From Amoeboaphelidium protococcarum (Eukaryota; Aphelidiomycota; Aphelidea), in NCBI GenBank assembly GCA_023515745.1, contig JALECJ010000255.1, positions 568,001 to 632,000 on the forward strand: 64,000 nucleotides of DNA. Reading direction: 5' to 3'. The notes below the pieces were generated by a model, which saw only the letters and a program-made list of their open reading frames with translations, was not told the DNA's origin and did not search any database. The position numbers were made by a program, and so were the translations under genes. Numbering within the stretch: position 1 is the first letter of the stretch; each line of letters begins with the position of its first letter. Below are positions 11,332-22,344 of this stretch, piece by piece.

Positions 11332-13721
11332 ATGGTAAGAATATATCCTACCCGTGGAGTATTAAACTATTTATTTTTAAATATCTGCATTTGTAGGTTT
11401 TGACTGATATGACTAATATTAATGAGAATAACAAGAGATTGGTGAGTGATAATGCACCCGTCTGGAGTGACGACGGCGAAAGTGAGAATTTGCTGAAGAA
11501 GTAAAAGATTGCAGACGAAGCTGGGTTGGGTTAGTAGCAGCAAAATGAGAATATCACTAGCTAGTATCAGGCTCATTAGGATATACTACCAGAGTCTTCA
11601 GTTTAAGTGGCGCCAATTGTCCATGAGAATTCTAATGGAAATAGTCACGAGGAATAAGCTCCTATGGTTATTAATGATGTATCATCTGTCAATGCAGAGG
11701 CAACCAGCTCAGTGGCAAATGCTTCTCAGATGAGCGACTTGCCTCCTAACTTACCTCAGGAGAATATCGACGTTGCTTAGCCGTCTGAGACTATTATATA
11801 GGCTGAGCAGTTGACGTAAATTGTTGTTGCTCCATAAGACGAAATGCAAGTTGAAGTAAATGCTGATATTTCCTAGTAGTAGTAGTAGTTTTAAGAGGAT
11901 CTGCATTTGAAGTAGCAATCGAGTGAGATGGATACAGCAACCGAAAGTTAATAATTGGAGCCTTCTCATGTGGCAGAGAGTCAAGAAGATGCTTAAATGG
12001 CAGAGACTAATCCAAAGGATGATAATTTACCAGAACCGAAAGCGGTAAACAGCGTTACTTAAGAATAACTCGGATAAACAGCTCAGCAAAGCTCATCTTC
12101 AAGTTCTCCGGTGTCAGAAGTTCTTCATAAGGCGTAAATGTAATGGTGCAAGAACACGCTGCGCACTTTGAAGCGTCATGGAGATGCTTTGCCTTTCCTG
12201 GCTCCTGTGGATCCTATTGCTCTTGGCATTCCGACATATTTTGATGTTATTAAGAATCCTATGGACATATCCACCATTGATAGAAAGATGAGCAGTCAGC
12301 AATACTCCAACTATTAGCAATTTGTCGATGATGTCAAGTTGATGCTTGATAATTGCTTCACTTTCAATCCTCCAGATCATCCAGTGTATAATAGTGCTCT
12401 TAATCTTTAGAAATACTTTAATGCGGCTTAAAAAAGACTTCCGCTCAGTGATGGAGCTATTGAAAGTCCAAAAAAGAGACCAACCTCTGAAGAGTTGGCC
12501 GAAAGAAGAAAGAGTGCTAGAAGTGCTGAGGATATGAAAATGTGTTAGAATATTTGGAAGGAGATGATGAAGCCTCTGCATCGTCAGTTCATGTTCCCTT
12601 TCTATTAGCCGGTTGATCCTGTAGCTTTGAATATTCCAACGTACTTTGACATTATTAAGGAGCCTATGGATTTGTCTACTATGAAGAAGCGACTTGACTC
12701 TGGTCATTACTAGAGTGCTGAAGAGTTTGAAGCAGATTTCCGACTCATGATCAATAATTGTCTCACTTTCAACAGACCAGGAGATGCAGTCTACACTATG
12801 GGCTAGAGAGCTTTGGAGATTTTTGAGAAGAAGTGGAACGATCGTCATAAGACTAATCAGCGCGATTCTCATTCCCACAAGGCAGCTCCTGTACAGACAT
12901 CAAGTGTTGCTGCTCCTGTTGCATCCAGCCATCCACCTGCTCCTAAAGCTGTTACCAAGCGTCCAAAGTATGCAGAAGTCTCTGATGGCGGCGAGTCGTC
13001 GAGCGATGATGATAATGATATTTAGGTACAGCTGCTGGAGAATCAGATCATGTTCTTGCAGAGTCAATTGGAGGCCCTCAAGAGGAAAAAGCGAAAAGAC
13101 AAGAAAAAGAAGAGCCGTAGATCCAGCAAGTCTGAAAATCCTAAACCAGTCGGTCGACCTCCAAATCCATTTAAGCAACCTAAAGTTCCTCGTCCACGTA
13201 AGCAAAAGAAGGAGATGGTCATTCGCGAGATTACATTTGAGGAGAAGCAGACGCTTTCGGATGCTATCTCAGAGTTTCCAGAGTCCAAGTTGGGTGTCGT
13301 GTTGAAGATTATTTAGGAAGGCTTGCCTCATTTGAAAGATGCTCCATAAGAAGAGATTGAGATCGAGATGGATCTCTTGGATAATCTGACATTAAATAAA
13401 TTGTGGAATTACGTGATGGGCAAGAAGTCAAAGAAGTAAAAGTCTTCCGCAGCTGATCCTCAAGCCGCAGCAGAACGTATCATGGAGTTGAACAAGGAAT
13501 TGGCTATCCTGGATGGTAGAGTACCGACACAAAAGAAGTCTGACATTAATCTACTTCCTGAAGGCAGCGCTTCTGTTGGTGGCGATAATACATTGAACTC
13601 CACTGATAATATGGCAATTGAGGGTGGTATGCAGTCTAATTAGAATCTAAGCCAGCATTAAGCAAGTAGTTCCGATGAAGAGGAGGACGATTCAGAAGAT
13701 GTGGACTCTGATTTGGAATGA
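11332..13721 (+). CDS. BDF1: BET-family double-bromodomain protein (Bdf1/BRD-like)
   Basis: Reads acetylated histone tails and recruits transcription machinery. Bromodomain 1 (about residues 250-345, [16 protein letters not shown] ... [14 protein letters not shown]) and bromodomain 2 (about 380-480, [16 protein letters not shown] ... [10 protein letters not shown]) both keep the acetyl-lysine Asn. A basic linker and the NET domain ([15 protein letters not shown] ... LWNYVMG) follow, then a Ser/acidic tail. The N-terminal 240 residues are Gln-rich. If the ATG at 11332 is used, exon 1 codes only the initiator Met, followed by a 62-nt intron (11335-11396, GTAAGA...TTTGTAG) in phase 0, giving 775 aa. 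Starting at the in-frame ATG 11409 gives 770 aa. TGA at 13719. Confidence 0.92.
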
Positions 13722-13940
13722 TTATAAGATTGTTATTAAGTTTTACAGGAAATTATCGATAGTGCATAGGGGTATGATTAAATAAAAAATTTATTGCTTT
13801 AGTATACTTCATTTATATTTCAATTAGCCTCATTGTCTTTTGTATCTCGATTGACCGTTGCTTTGTAAAGCTTTCAGATACGGCACGGTTGGAATTTCTC
13901 TTTACTTATTTAACTGAGTGGATAAGCTGATTAATCAATA

Positions 13941-14592
13941 ATGCCAAAGAGTAAAATAATCAAATTAAAGTTACCTAGTAGAAAGGAAAAGATTTCAGAT
14001 ATCTGGAACATTGTGGACTCTATTGACGTTAATATTAGCCGGGCTGAGGAGGAGAAAGTAAGTTACATTGTACTTTGCAAGAGCTTTAAAGTTGGCGAAT
14101 CGACATGTTAACATCATTGTCGTGTTTTGATTATGTGTAGAAGAAGCAACGCCAATAGTCATCAGGAGAAAGATAGTAATAGCCTAATGAATAGTTGCTA
14201 AAAGATATAGCGAGTAGACGATAATAACAGGAAGAGGAGCGATAGAGACAGCTGATGGAGTCATAGTAGAAGCAGCGAGAGCGTGAATTGATCATTTAGA
14301 AGATGAGACGCGATGATAAGATTAAATGGCGCTCTCTAATTGTAATTTTACTACATAATATAGCCTAACTAATTTTCACGTATATTCTGTGTAGAAGAAT
14401 TCGTCACTGTTGGATATACGGCGACATACGCATTGGATGTCTCTATTCGAGAGGTAATTTGATTACTTAACCATCCATGGGTAGTAATGTAACGCGCGAA
14501 ATATCATGTAGAAACTTTAAAGGTCCTTATGCGGAGGATTCTAAGCAATTACAAGCATTCTATCAAGATCAAGGTAACGTACAGCAAATTGA
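13941..14592 (+). CDS. Unidentified Gln/Arg-rich coiled-coil protein
   Basis: Exons 13941-14057, 14141-14341 and 14395-14592 (introns 83 and 53 nt, both GTAA...GTGTAG) give 171 aa. The middle is a charged Gln/Arg/Glu coiled coil, much of its Gln as TAG/TAA. The C-terminal third (RRHTHWMSLFERQFDYL, CNARNIMQKLQ) looks folded but I cannot name it. Alternative end: a further intron 14574-14652 (GTAACG...TTTACAG) would add a last exon to TGA 14693 with the sequence RIPIPILDTIL; that version would overlap the antisense mL53 coding exon, so I prefer the shorter one. Confidence 0.5.
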
Positions 14593-14609
14593 TAATCTAT
14601 TATCGAATT

Positions 14610-14973
14610 TCACTTGGAGTCATTAGTGAATAAAAGCTTTGCATGTTTACAGAATTCCTATTCCAATTCTTGATACGATTCTGTCTAATGCTTGAAAGTC
14701 TGACGCGTTCCATCTTTATATTCCACCTCAAGACTAGGCTCTTTTACCTGAGAGCTGATATTCAATTTCAATTGTAGTTGTTCATTTTACATTTTTACGT
14801 TATCCAGCTAAAATGGTGTAATCACTGATCTACAATAGAATCATGAGAGGGATCAGATACATAAACGTCATCTATTTTTATTACCTATACGCGGTGCTTT
14901 TCTTATCAAATGGATTGAATGATAATTCAACCCTTCTAAAGTATTTAGCAAGCTGTGGATTCTTACTCAGCAT
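14610..14973 (-). CDS. Mitochondrial large-subunit ribosomal protein mL53 (MRPL44-like)
   Basis: 102 aa, exons 14973-14885 and 14829-14610, intron 14884-14830 (GTAATA...TTGTAG, 55 nt). Thioredoxin-like mL53 proteins share an N-terminal FxPFD strand and a central strand ending in DG; here these are ELSFNPFDKKSTAY and PSLEVEYKDGTRQTF, followed by an amphipathic C-terminal helix. Size agrees with the family (about 100-120 aa). Its stop lies 18 bp from the shorter form of the converging neighbour and inside its longer form. Assignment is by pattern and length, so moderate. Confidence 0.6.
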
Positions 14974-15081
14974 ATTTAAGTGTGTACTCTCTGCACTACA
15001 AAAGTGATACTTAACAGCGCGAAAACAAATGTATGAAAATAAAAAGACAATACATACTCTTAAAAAGCCGTGTTAAACATT

Positions 15082-16343
15082 TCATTTACTTTCAGGTGCC
15101 TGATGATGGAAGATGAAAGAATGCAGCTTCTACTTTGCTTCCTATGGTGGCATCTTGGAAATTGCTTCAGCATTCAGAATCTTGAAAGAGTCTTGATTAG
15201 GATCTTTCACAAAGAAGCGGTGACAATGGCCTGGCACGGTCGCTGGGTCCGTCTCGCGACTGTTTCTAATCTTTCTCTCGCGATCTTCAACTTGCGTCTT
15301 CTCCGCAGTCGCAGTGTCCATGTCCCTCTTGTGCAGCGCCGCGGTCAATTTCTACCACAACTTTCTCGACTCGTAATCATCTTGCTGCGCCTCGGCGGCG
15401 ACCAATTTCGGCACGATTTTTGATTGCTCAGCGTCAAACAGGACAGTTTGCGGCTGCGAAGAACCGCCAGCCTTTTAGATTAGAATCTTCTCGGACCATT
15501 TGCCAGAAATGTTGAACAAAGTCTCGCCACTACTAATCTTCTTAACTTTACCTTTGATACCATTGTAATGACCAGAGAAAAATCCTTTGGTGGTAAACTC
15601 CAATTCAGCCATCAGATCATTCTTGTCACATCTAAATGTGCAGCTATCTCCCAGCTCCATCATCATGGTGCCAAACAATATGCCGCGAGCATAAATATTG
15701 GGGTAAGTGATTTCATACACTTCCCCATCTCTACCGCTCATCTGAGGAAAGCTAATTCTTGAATACCCGTCCATGATACTTGCCGCAGAGTTGCCAAGGA
15801 ATTTACTTCGTGGTCTCAACTCACCCTAGATCTAGATGTGATTCTCTGGACTTGTGAAATAGTAAGCCGAGATTGGGGGATGATGGGACACTTGTTCAGC
15901 AACGTAAAATGCCTCCGTTCCATCAGCAAACTTCCAGCAGCAGCGAAAAAACTCTCCCAGCACCGGATTGTACGGCTTCTTTACACCCTTTGGACGAATA
16001 TGCCAACCAGACAAGAAGTAACACAACACTTGAACAAATCTTTCAGTCGGATCGATAACTTTACTAGCACTACATGTTTAATAAATATCATACAAGTAGA
16101 TTGCTGTTAATCAGTAGTTATACATTAAGCCTACCTTATCAACAAATCTGGATGAGACATAAAGTCTGTGATTCGCTCCAACATTGAGCGGGGCTCAAGC
16201 ACAAAGGTTGGCAGAGTGACTCTGTGCAAGTCCATACCCTTGGTGAGCTATGAGATCAAGCCAAGTAGAATACTGCGAGGCTCATCATCTAACACTTCAG
16301 TGTCAGCGGTAGGATCAGCTACAAATTAATCTTGATCAGCCAT
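15082..16343 (-). CDS. Oxysterol-binding protein (Osh4/Kes1-type, ORD only)
   Basis: Lipid transfer protein exchanging sterol and PI4P between membranes. 398 aa from exons 16343-16135 and 16069-15082; intron 16134-16070 (GTAGGC...ATGTAG, 65 nt). The family fingerprint [13 protein letters not shown] is present, with [13 protein letters not shown] upstream and the long beta-barrel strands after it. There is no PH or ankyrin domain, so it is the short ORD-only class, close to the 434-aa yeast Osh4 in length. The C-terminus ends PESK before TGA 15082. Confidence 0.92.
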
Positions 16344-16888
16344 AAATTTAAAGAGGTTTGAGTTATTATTAATTCAGATTAGATTGGTTATACTCAATTG
16401 TTTAGTTGGAGAGAGTGAATGATGAGAGAAAACAAAGATTTGAGTTTGATCTCGGCGCTTTTTGATTATAGATCCAACATTCATTCATTCACTATAGATT
16501 GCAGATTGACATTTATATTCATGTCGATATCTATTAACATTTAATTTTGAATTGCAATACTATTTCATTTATAAGCAGAATTGATATGGACCTTTACTGC
16601 AGATTCCGGTTTATGCGGCTGTTACGTTAAAAACTCTGTTAGGATACGCTAAATAGTTTAGATAATGAGGGCATTCATTATTTACAGTACTTTGCCTGAT
16701 ACATGCAGTCGATGAATTCCCGGCCATTTGTAGAATGGCACAAACACGATAGTGTTCAGGCGTAATCTGAATAAATTAGGAGCGAGTATTGCAGACAGTG
16801 TGAGACGGGAAATTCTGAACACTACAGTAAATGATCCACCTTCTGCTTGGTAAAATTATTGCCTTTTAACTCAATTTTCATCCTGTCG
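16344..16888. other. Low-content interval with a weak two-part ORF (16586-16834, + strand)
   Basis: Promoter side of the OSBP gene, then an ORF from ATG 16586 that meets TGA at 16697 (37 aa) and continues in the same frame through two Met codons to TGA 16832. The second part ends with a short Cys pair (YCRQCE). It could be a small CHCH-like protein broken by the TGA, or chance: with a single stop codon, random open frames are long. I see no other gene here. Confidence 0.25.
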
Positions 16889-16960
16889 TGGGACTTGGTA
16901 CAGTGGTAGCACGTTTCATTTGCATTGAAAAGGTCACTGGTTCGATTCCGGTAGTCTCCA
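16889..16960 (+). tRNA. tRNA-Ala (anticodon UGC), copy 1, with a mismatched first pair
   Basis: 72-nt cloverleaf: acceptor TGGGACT / AGTCTCC, D arm with GTGGTAGC, anticodon stem TTTCA/TGAAA with loop TTTGCAT (anticodon TGC), T arm CTGGTTCGATTCCGG, discriminator A, encoded CA not needed. The third acceptor pair is G-T, the G3:U70 identity element of tRNA-Ala. Compared with the inverted copy at 19102-19173 the only visible change is T instead of G at position 1, leaving a T-C mismatch at the end of the acceptor stem; it may be a decayed copy or my 5' end may be off. Confidence 0.85.
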
Positions 16961-16983
16961 TAGTTTTTTGTTAATTGCTCTAT

Positions 16984-17331
16984 TCAAGTAGTCCTATCTC
17001 TTTTTGGTTCCTTGACGCGTCTGAGAGTAGTAATACTGATTATGCTCAGGTTCGGGCACTTGAAAAAGAAGACAATACGCTTAACTGCCGGCACCTGCAT
17101 TACTTTTGATATCCCAAGCTTTCGTGCAGCGAATTGTACACCTGTGACTGCATCTATGTCGATAAACGTGGGAACTTTCAGATTGATTGTAAAGCAGTTG
17201 TTGTGTGGCATAAATACTTGATCAGTTGTAATCGGTATTACTGGCGAAATAATGATAGTTTTTCATCCAAATACAGTAATTTCTTGTCTTCCTTCAATCA
17301 AGGGTCCTAATTCATCAAATATCGATTCCAT
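16984..17331 (-). CDS. Unidentified ORF with an in-frame TGA
   Basis: Open on the minus strand from ATG 17331 (MESIFDELGPLIEGRQEI) to TGA 16984, 115 sense codons, with one internal TGA at 17265-17263 (VFG, then KTIIISPVIP). Both sides look like continuous beta-rich protein (TINLKVPTFIDIDAV). I recognise no family. It could be a real small gene with an error or recoded TGA, a gene starting at the later Met (17211), or part of the decayed element next to it. Low confidence. Confidence 0.3.
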
Positions 17332-17334
17332 CAA

Positions 17335-17756
17335 ACATTTATATTTAAGCCTCGCTTAATGGTGTTGTGTATGGATGGCATTCTACCGAAAATTAAAAAG
17401 TCACTGCTACAGCCGGAATTGTGCACATCCAATGCATATTATATTCAACACAGGCGCGTTACTAGCTGATCTAACTTGTAAGCAAGCCTGTCGACTCTTA
17501 CATACCATCTACAGCCGGTTTTGAAGGACCCCTTGTCCCTTTAGCGGCCAGTTCCTCTAAAGGCGGGCTGATTTTTACCACCGCGATTGCAAAGTATGCG
17601 ATGGGTGCAGCGTTTGATACGTGGACTATTGACACCAGAAGTATCAATAGGGACACGAGAACCTCCGTTTTAATGGACCTCTTAGTCAATCATGGAAACC
17701 TCAATTCCAGAAGATAAAGTTTTATTACCATTCACTATTTCAATCTTATAAATCAT
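17335..17756 (-). pseudogene. Decayed FAR1/MULE-type DNA-binding domain relic
   Basis: From ATG 17756 the frame reads to TGA 17445 (103 aa) and contains RILCNRGGKNQPAF ... KTGCRWYVRV, which fits the FAR1-type zinc/DNA-binding domain found at the N-terminus of Mutator-like (MULE) transposases: Arg-Gly-Gly turn after a Cys, then a TGC-x-W block. The expected last strand and His block seem to continue in another frame just downstream (FQFSVECHPYTTPLSEAQ, about 17420-17345), so the copy is frameshifted. A good donor (GTATGTAAG at 17506) is an alternative explanation, but no acceptor joins the frames cleanly. No transposase catalytic region is seen. Confidence 0.4.
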
Positions 17757-17985
17757 AATCCATCCAAAATCCTTCAAAGAAGAGATGCGACAAACTCCTG
17801 ATCACTAATCACTCGTTAGACGCGTCAATCATTACTTGACAGACAGTCAACGCCTCTAACAACGTTCTTTAGGCTTATTGATGGCCAGAAAGTTATTGCT
17901 CATCTAATGACCTTTTATCTTCTTCAGCGTATCAGCGAAAGACTGGATTTACATATGCAGGATAGCTGTAACAATTTCAGACGTG

Positions 17986-18456
17986 TCAATCTAATTGCCT
18001 ATATCCTTAGCGTGCTTTTTACAACAGTTCCATCTTGTTCTAAGATGACGCTCGAAGGCAATTTCTCTGATTCTTTGCGTCCATCCTGATCAGCCACCTA
18101 TGGACTATCGTAGCCTAGAGAAGGTTACTATGATGCAGTTTTATTATTCCACCTATTCTATTGCTACTCTATTTGTAGTAATAACTAGAATCAATCTCCA
18201 CTAACAATTCTCGGATCTGGCTCTTCAATCGCACCGAAGTCTAGGAATCCACAGCTACAGATATAACACGCCTTTATAAACGCACTTCATCATTTAAGGA
18301 CTTAATTCTATCAGCCAACCACTGATCATCGACAGGATTGGCCATTTATACACTCGCCTTATCAGAGCCTTCTAGATCCATGCTATCAAACCCATCCTCT
18401 GATGGGAATGAGTACGCAGACTCGGACGCGTAATTTTCACTTTCTTGCTCACTCAT
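17986..18456 (-). CDS. Unidentified acidic/coiled-coil protein, 3' structure uncertain
   Basis: ATG 18456 starts an acidic Ser-rich N-terminus (YSFPSEDGFDSMDLEGSD) followed by a helical stretch (DDQWLADRIKSLNDEV, RLKSQIRELLVEI). The same frame runs to TGA 17986 (156 aa). The last third looks less natural than an alternative frame ending at TGA 17847 (TSEIVTAILHMQIQSF), so an unrecognised intron or a frameshift near 18190-18050 is likely. No family recognised. Confidence 0.4.
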
Positions 18457-19101
18457 TTCTATTCTTCAGCTATTCACTTAAAAAAAAATGATACCAGCAG
18501 TTGATCAAAATGAGGGAAAGAGAACAAGTGTTAACTGATCTCTCATTGATAATATACCATTGCTTGCTTACTTACTTGATCTAAGGCATCGTACCGTTTA
18601 GACGGTTACAGCAGCAATTTGGATGCATTAGTGCTTTGGAGGATAAGATTTCCGTTCATTCAACAAGTGTTCAGTCCATCATTTCCGTAGGCTAGAATCA
18701 TCTAGCGATGTTAACTGATGACTGACGTGTTCAGAGATCGTATCCTGCAAACGCACTTGACCAGCCTTGATCACTTATTTATTTACTCTATGCAACACTC
18801 TATATTTCAAATGCCCTTTTCTTTAATACTTGACTTTAATGATCCAGGGAATTCCTAAATATTACATCAAGTTGGTATCGCAAAGCTGTGCATTGATGTC
18901 ATGAAAACTAGAGCTGAAATCTTTATGGGCTTACGCGATAACAAAGCCACACTCCCAAAACTAAAGCCACGCCCGAAACTAGAATTAAGGTTGCAGTTGC
19001 ATTTTCTCTCAAAGACATACTGTATTCATAATTCCTGCACTCTTTTACAAATAAAGGTTGATAAGTAGCGTTTAAATCTAGTACAATCTTCCAAAAAGCA
19101 A
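18457..19101. other. Gene-free stretch
   Basis: 645 bp between the weak ORF and the second tRNA-Ala copy. AT-rich, no convincing ORF, no tRNA or other RNA structure that I recognise; a few ACGTGT/CGCG-containing words only. Confidence 0.5.
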
Positions 19102-19173
19102 TGGAGACTACCGGAATCGAACCAGTGACCTTTTCAATGCAAATGAAACGTGCTACCACTGTACCAAGTCCCC
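19102..19173 (-). tRNA. tRNA-Ala (anticodon UGC), copy 2
   Basis: Minus-strand cloverleaf identical to copy 1 except for G at position 1, so the acceptor stem GGGGACT/AGTCTCC is fully paired and keeps the G3:U70 Ala identity pair. Anticodon TGC in loop TTTGCAT; T arm CTGGTTCGATTCCGG. The two copies are inverted, about 2.2 kb apart, bracketing the gene-poor 17-19 kb region. Confidence 0.92.
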
Positions 19174-19479
19174 CCACAAAGACATAGAATTTGAAGCTCT
19201 AGATGTATTATATTCCAACATCTTAAGTTTTCTCACGGTTCTCGACACTCAAGTATCATTTTATACTCCAGATAATAACGGCATGGCTATCTTGATAATG
19301 CTTGCCAATACATACGATGAACTCCAGAGAATGTCTGAACATTTAACTTTGTTACCTTCATTCGCGTGAGAATATAAAGGCGCCCACTTCTGATCCCCGT
19401 TCTCCGTTTGTCTTCACTGAAATACTGTAGATAAATATTATCAATTTACTGAAGCATATATCACACTTAATTAATAGTC
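19174..19479 (+). promoter_or_regulatory. 5' region of VIP1
   Basis: 306 bp without a gene. Contains GCGTGAGAATATAAAGGCGCCC (a TATAAA-like word within a CG-bearing context, about 110 bp before the ATG) and a pyrimidine-rich run (CCGTTCTCCGTTTGTCTTC) that could mark the transcription start. No experimentally known motif recognised. Confidence 0.3.
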
Positions 19480-22215
19480 ATGTCGCAGTAACAGTAGAGA
19501 AAAAAATACATTCTTGGCATTGCAGCTATGGACTAGAAAGCTCGCTCTAAGCCAATGCGAAATATCTTGCAGAGAGTATTGTAATTCAATGAAAGCAACT
19601 AAAAGTCCAGTGCTAACTTTGAACTTGAGACTGTTATATTTGGGGATAAAGTGCTGCTGGATGAACCTATAGAGTCTTGGCCGAGTTGTGACTTTTTAAT
19701 ATCATTCTATAGTACTGGATTTCCGCTACAGAAGGCTATCGACTATGTGCAAAAGTATCGACCGTTCTGTATCAATGATCTTGTGATGTAAAAGTTGATC
19801 TTTGACAGGCGCATTGTTCTTATGCTTCTAGATCGTATCGGATCTCCTACTCCTCCGAGACTGGTGGTCAGTCGTGATGGTGGTGCTAGAATGCCAGCGG
19901 ACGTGTTGCAGAGTATTAGAGACTCGCGCCTGGTGCTGAAGCATAACAAGTAGATTGAAGGCACAGACGTTGTGGAAATTGACAGAGACACCATTGAAGT
20001 GAATGGTTAGCGAATGGTGAAGCCTTTTGTGGAGAAACCTATTAATGGAGAAGATCACAATGTATGGATATACTATCATTCTTCTACCGGTGGCGGTGTG
20101 AGGAAGCTATTTCGCAAAGTTGCCAACAAGTCTAGTGCATTCTATGCAGAGGATATTCCTTTGAGGCGTGATGGTAGCTATATCTACGAATAGTTTATGG
20201 ACGTGGACAATGCCGAGGACGTGAAGGTTTATACAATTGGTCCTGATTATGCCCACGCAGAGACGCGCAAAAGTCCTGTAGTGGATGGAATTGTCAGGCG
20301 TAATCCAGATGGTAAGGAGATGCGTTACGTTACACAATTGACAAAGGAGGAGTAGACTATTGCTCGCAATGTGTCACTGTATTTTAAGCAGCGTATATGC
20401 GGCTTGGATCTGTTGCGTGTGAATGGCATAAGTTACGTTATTGATGTCAATGGATGGTCATTTGTGAAGGGAAATGAAAATTATTACAATGTTTGCGCGC
20501 AGAATATCCTGCAGTGGTGCCTGTCTAATAGACGTAGATATAGATTTAATAAGAAGGATACATCTTTCGAGAATTAGTGGACTCTCAAAGGATACCTGTC
20601 TGTGATGAGACATGCTGATCGAACACCAAAGTAAAAGTTGAAATTCTATACGGCTTCATAACCATTTGCTAATCTATTGGGTACTAGCACCGTTGAGATT
20701 TTGTTGAAAAAGCCCGAGGAGTTGCAGACTGTTATCGACGCAGCCATACAGGCTAGAGATGAGAATCTGGAAGATCGCGAGAAGATGGATCAACTGGTGG
20801 CCGTATTGGAGAATAAAATGTTGCTTGCAGGCACTAAAGTTCAGATTAAGCCATTCTTCTCCAAGGAAGATGGTCTTCTGGAGAAGTTGCAGATTATTGT
20901 CAAGTGGGGCGGAGAGTTTACACACGCAGGTGCCCATCATAGTAAGGATTTGGGAGAGAATTTACGTAAAGATTTGATGCTGGTGAATAAGGACCTTCTG
21001 AGTGATGTCCAAGTATATGCAAGTTCTGAGCGAAGAGTTCTGGCCACTACGGACGTTTTCTTGAAGGCGTTCATGAATGATGATACGTTTGATTCCACGT
21101 CCATTGTCACTGTCCGCAAAGATATGCTTGACGACAGTTTTGATGCCAAAGAGTAGATGGAGGTTGTGAAGACGAAATTGTATAAACTACTTAATGCTGG
21201 CTATATGAATGATATGCAATTTCCAGACAGCATGACGTTGCCTGAAGGTATGGAGGACCCTCCGGCATTTGCTCGAGAATTGATCGGACTCCTCCTATCC
21301 AGACGAGATGTGATGAAGAAAAAGTTTGAGGATCCCGCTGTTAATCAGGCTCAATCCAAATGGTGTTGCAATGAGAGTCCAACTATATTCAAAGAGAGAT
21401 GGGACCGTTTATTCAGAGATTTGTGTGATAGTTCTAAATCTCTTTTTGATCCGTCCAAAGTTCCTGAGCTGTATGATTCGATGAAATATGACGCTTTACA
21501 CAACAGAGAATTTATAGATTATGTTTTTGTGGATGAAAATGAAGATATATCTGATAAACGCGAGCCACTCAGAAAGATGTACCATCATGCAAAACTTCTG
21601 TTCGATCTCATCGCTCCCTGTGAGTATGGTATAACATTTAATGAAAAACTGGAGATTGGTGTGCTCACATCATTTGTCTTGTTGAAGCAATTGGTGGCTG
21701 ATTTACAAGCTATTGCTGCTGGACATAAAGCTTGTACTAAATTCTACTTCACCAAGGAGAGTCACGTTCACACTCTGTACAATGTTATCCGTCAGTGTCT
21801 GTCACCGAACAGTGCTGAAGTTGTCGAATTGGATTACTTGACTCAGATCACCTTTGAGCTGTATGAACGTAAAGATGTGCTTGGTAGTAGTTCTGGATCC
21901 AGTTCTGTTAGTTCCGCGGATAATGGTGGTGGTGGTGATTTCATGTCGGAGAATGATCTTAATGAATATTCGTTAAGAATTGGTCTCAGTCCTGGCGCAC
22001 ATGATCCCGGACTGATTGATACGCAGATGGATGAACGTCACGCTTTGGCTGTGTAGCCGCGATATTGGTTGACGGATCATCTACCACTGGATGATGCAAT
22101 CAGGTGCATTATGCCGAATCTCAACACTCCAAGGCCATCTCCCAGGTGCTCTCCTAAACTTTAACTACGCAGCAGAAACACTTAGTAAACTCACACTCGT
22201 GACTACTCTGCATGA
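19480..22215 (+). CDS. VIP1: VIP1/PPIP5K inositol hexakisphosphate/diphosphoinositol kinase
   Basis: Makes 1-diphospho inositol pyrophosphates. 911 aa, single exon. N-terminal ATP-grasp kinase: [19 protein letters not shown], then [23 protein letters not shown], and [11 protein letters not shown] ... [14 protein letters not shown]-terminal histidine-acid-phosphatase-like domain begins [17 protein letters not shown] (RHADRTP near residue 378). The yeast and human proteins are longer because of extra tails, otherwise collinear. It has many TAG/TAA codons inside conserved blocks (for instance ...YIYEQFM with Gln = TAG), which is strong evidence for the code. C-terminus is basic/Ser-rich and ends at TGA 22213. 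Confidence 0.95.
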
Positions 22216-22344
22216 AACCTAATCTTTATATATAAGATCTCTGTCTGTAAACTTGTTAGTTTAATGTATTCACTCACTATACAGTATCATATTACATTTA
22301 AAATCTTCAAATTTCAAACGTATTTTATTTAATCAACATAATGA

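Noticed and set aside
12114-12878. A 254-codon open frame antisense to the bromodomains
   Set aside because: Antisense shadow of the strongly conserved BET gene; no independent signal.
17498-17689. A signal-peptide-like ORF (hydrophobic leader followed by AAPIAYFAIAV)
   Set aside because: Needs a non-ATG start and overlaps the better FAR1-like frame, whose CNRGGK and KTGCRW blocks are more specific.
18923-19177. ORF beginning MGGLGTVVARF on the minus strand
   Set aside because: Its first part is simply the translated tRNA-Ala sequence.
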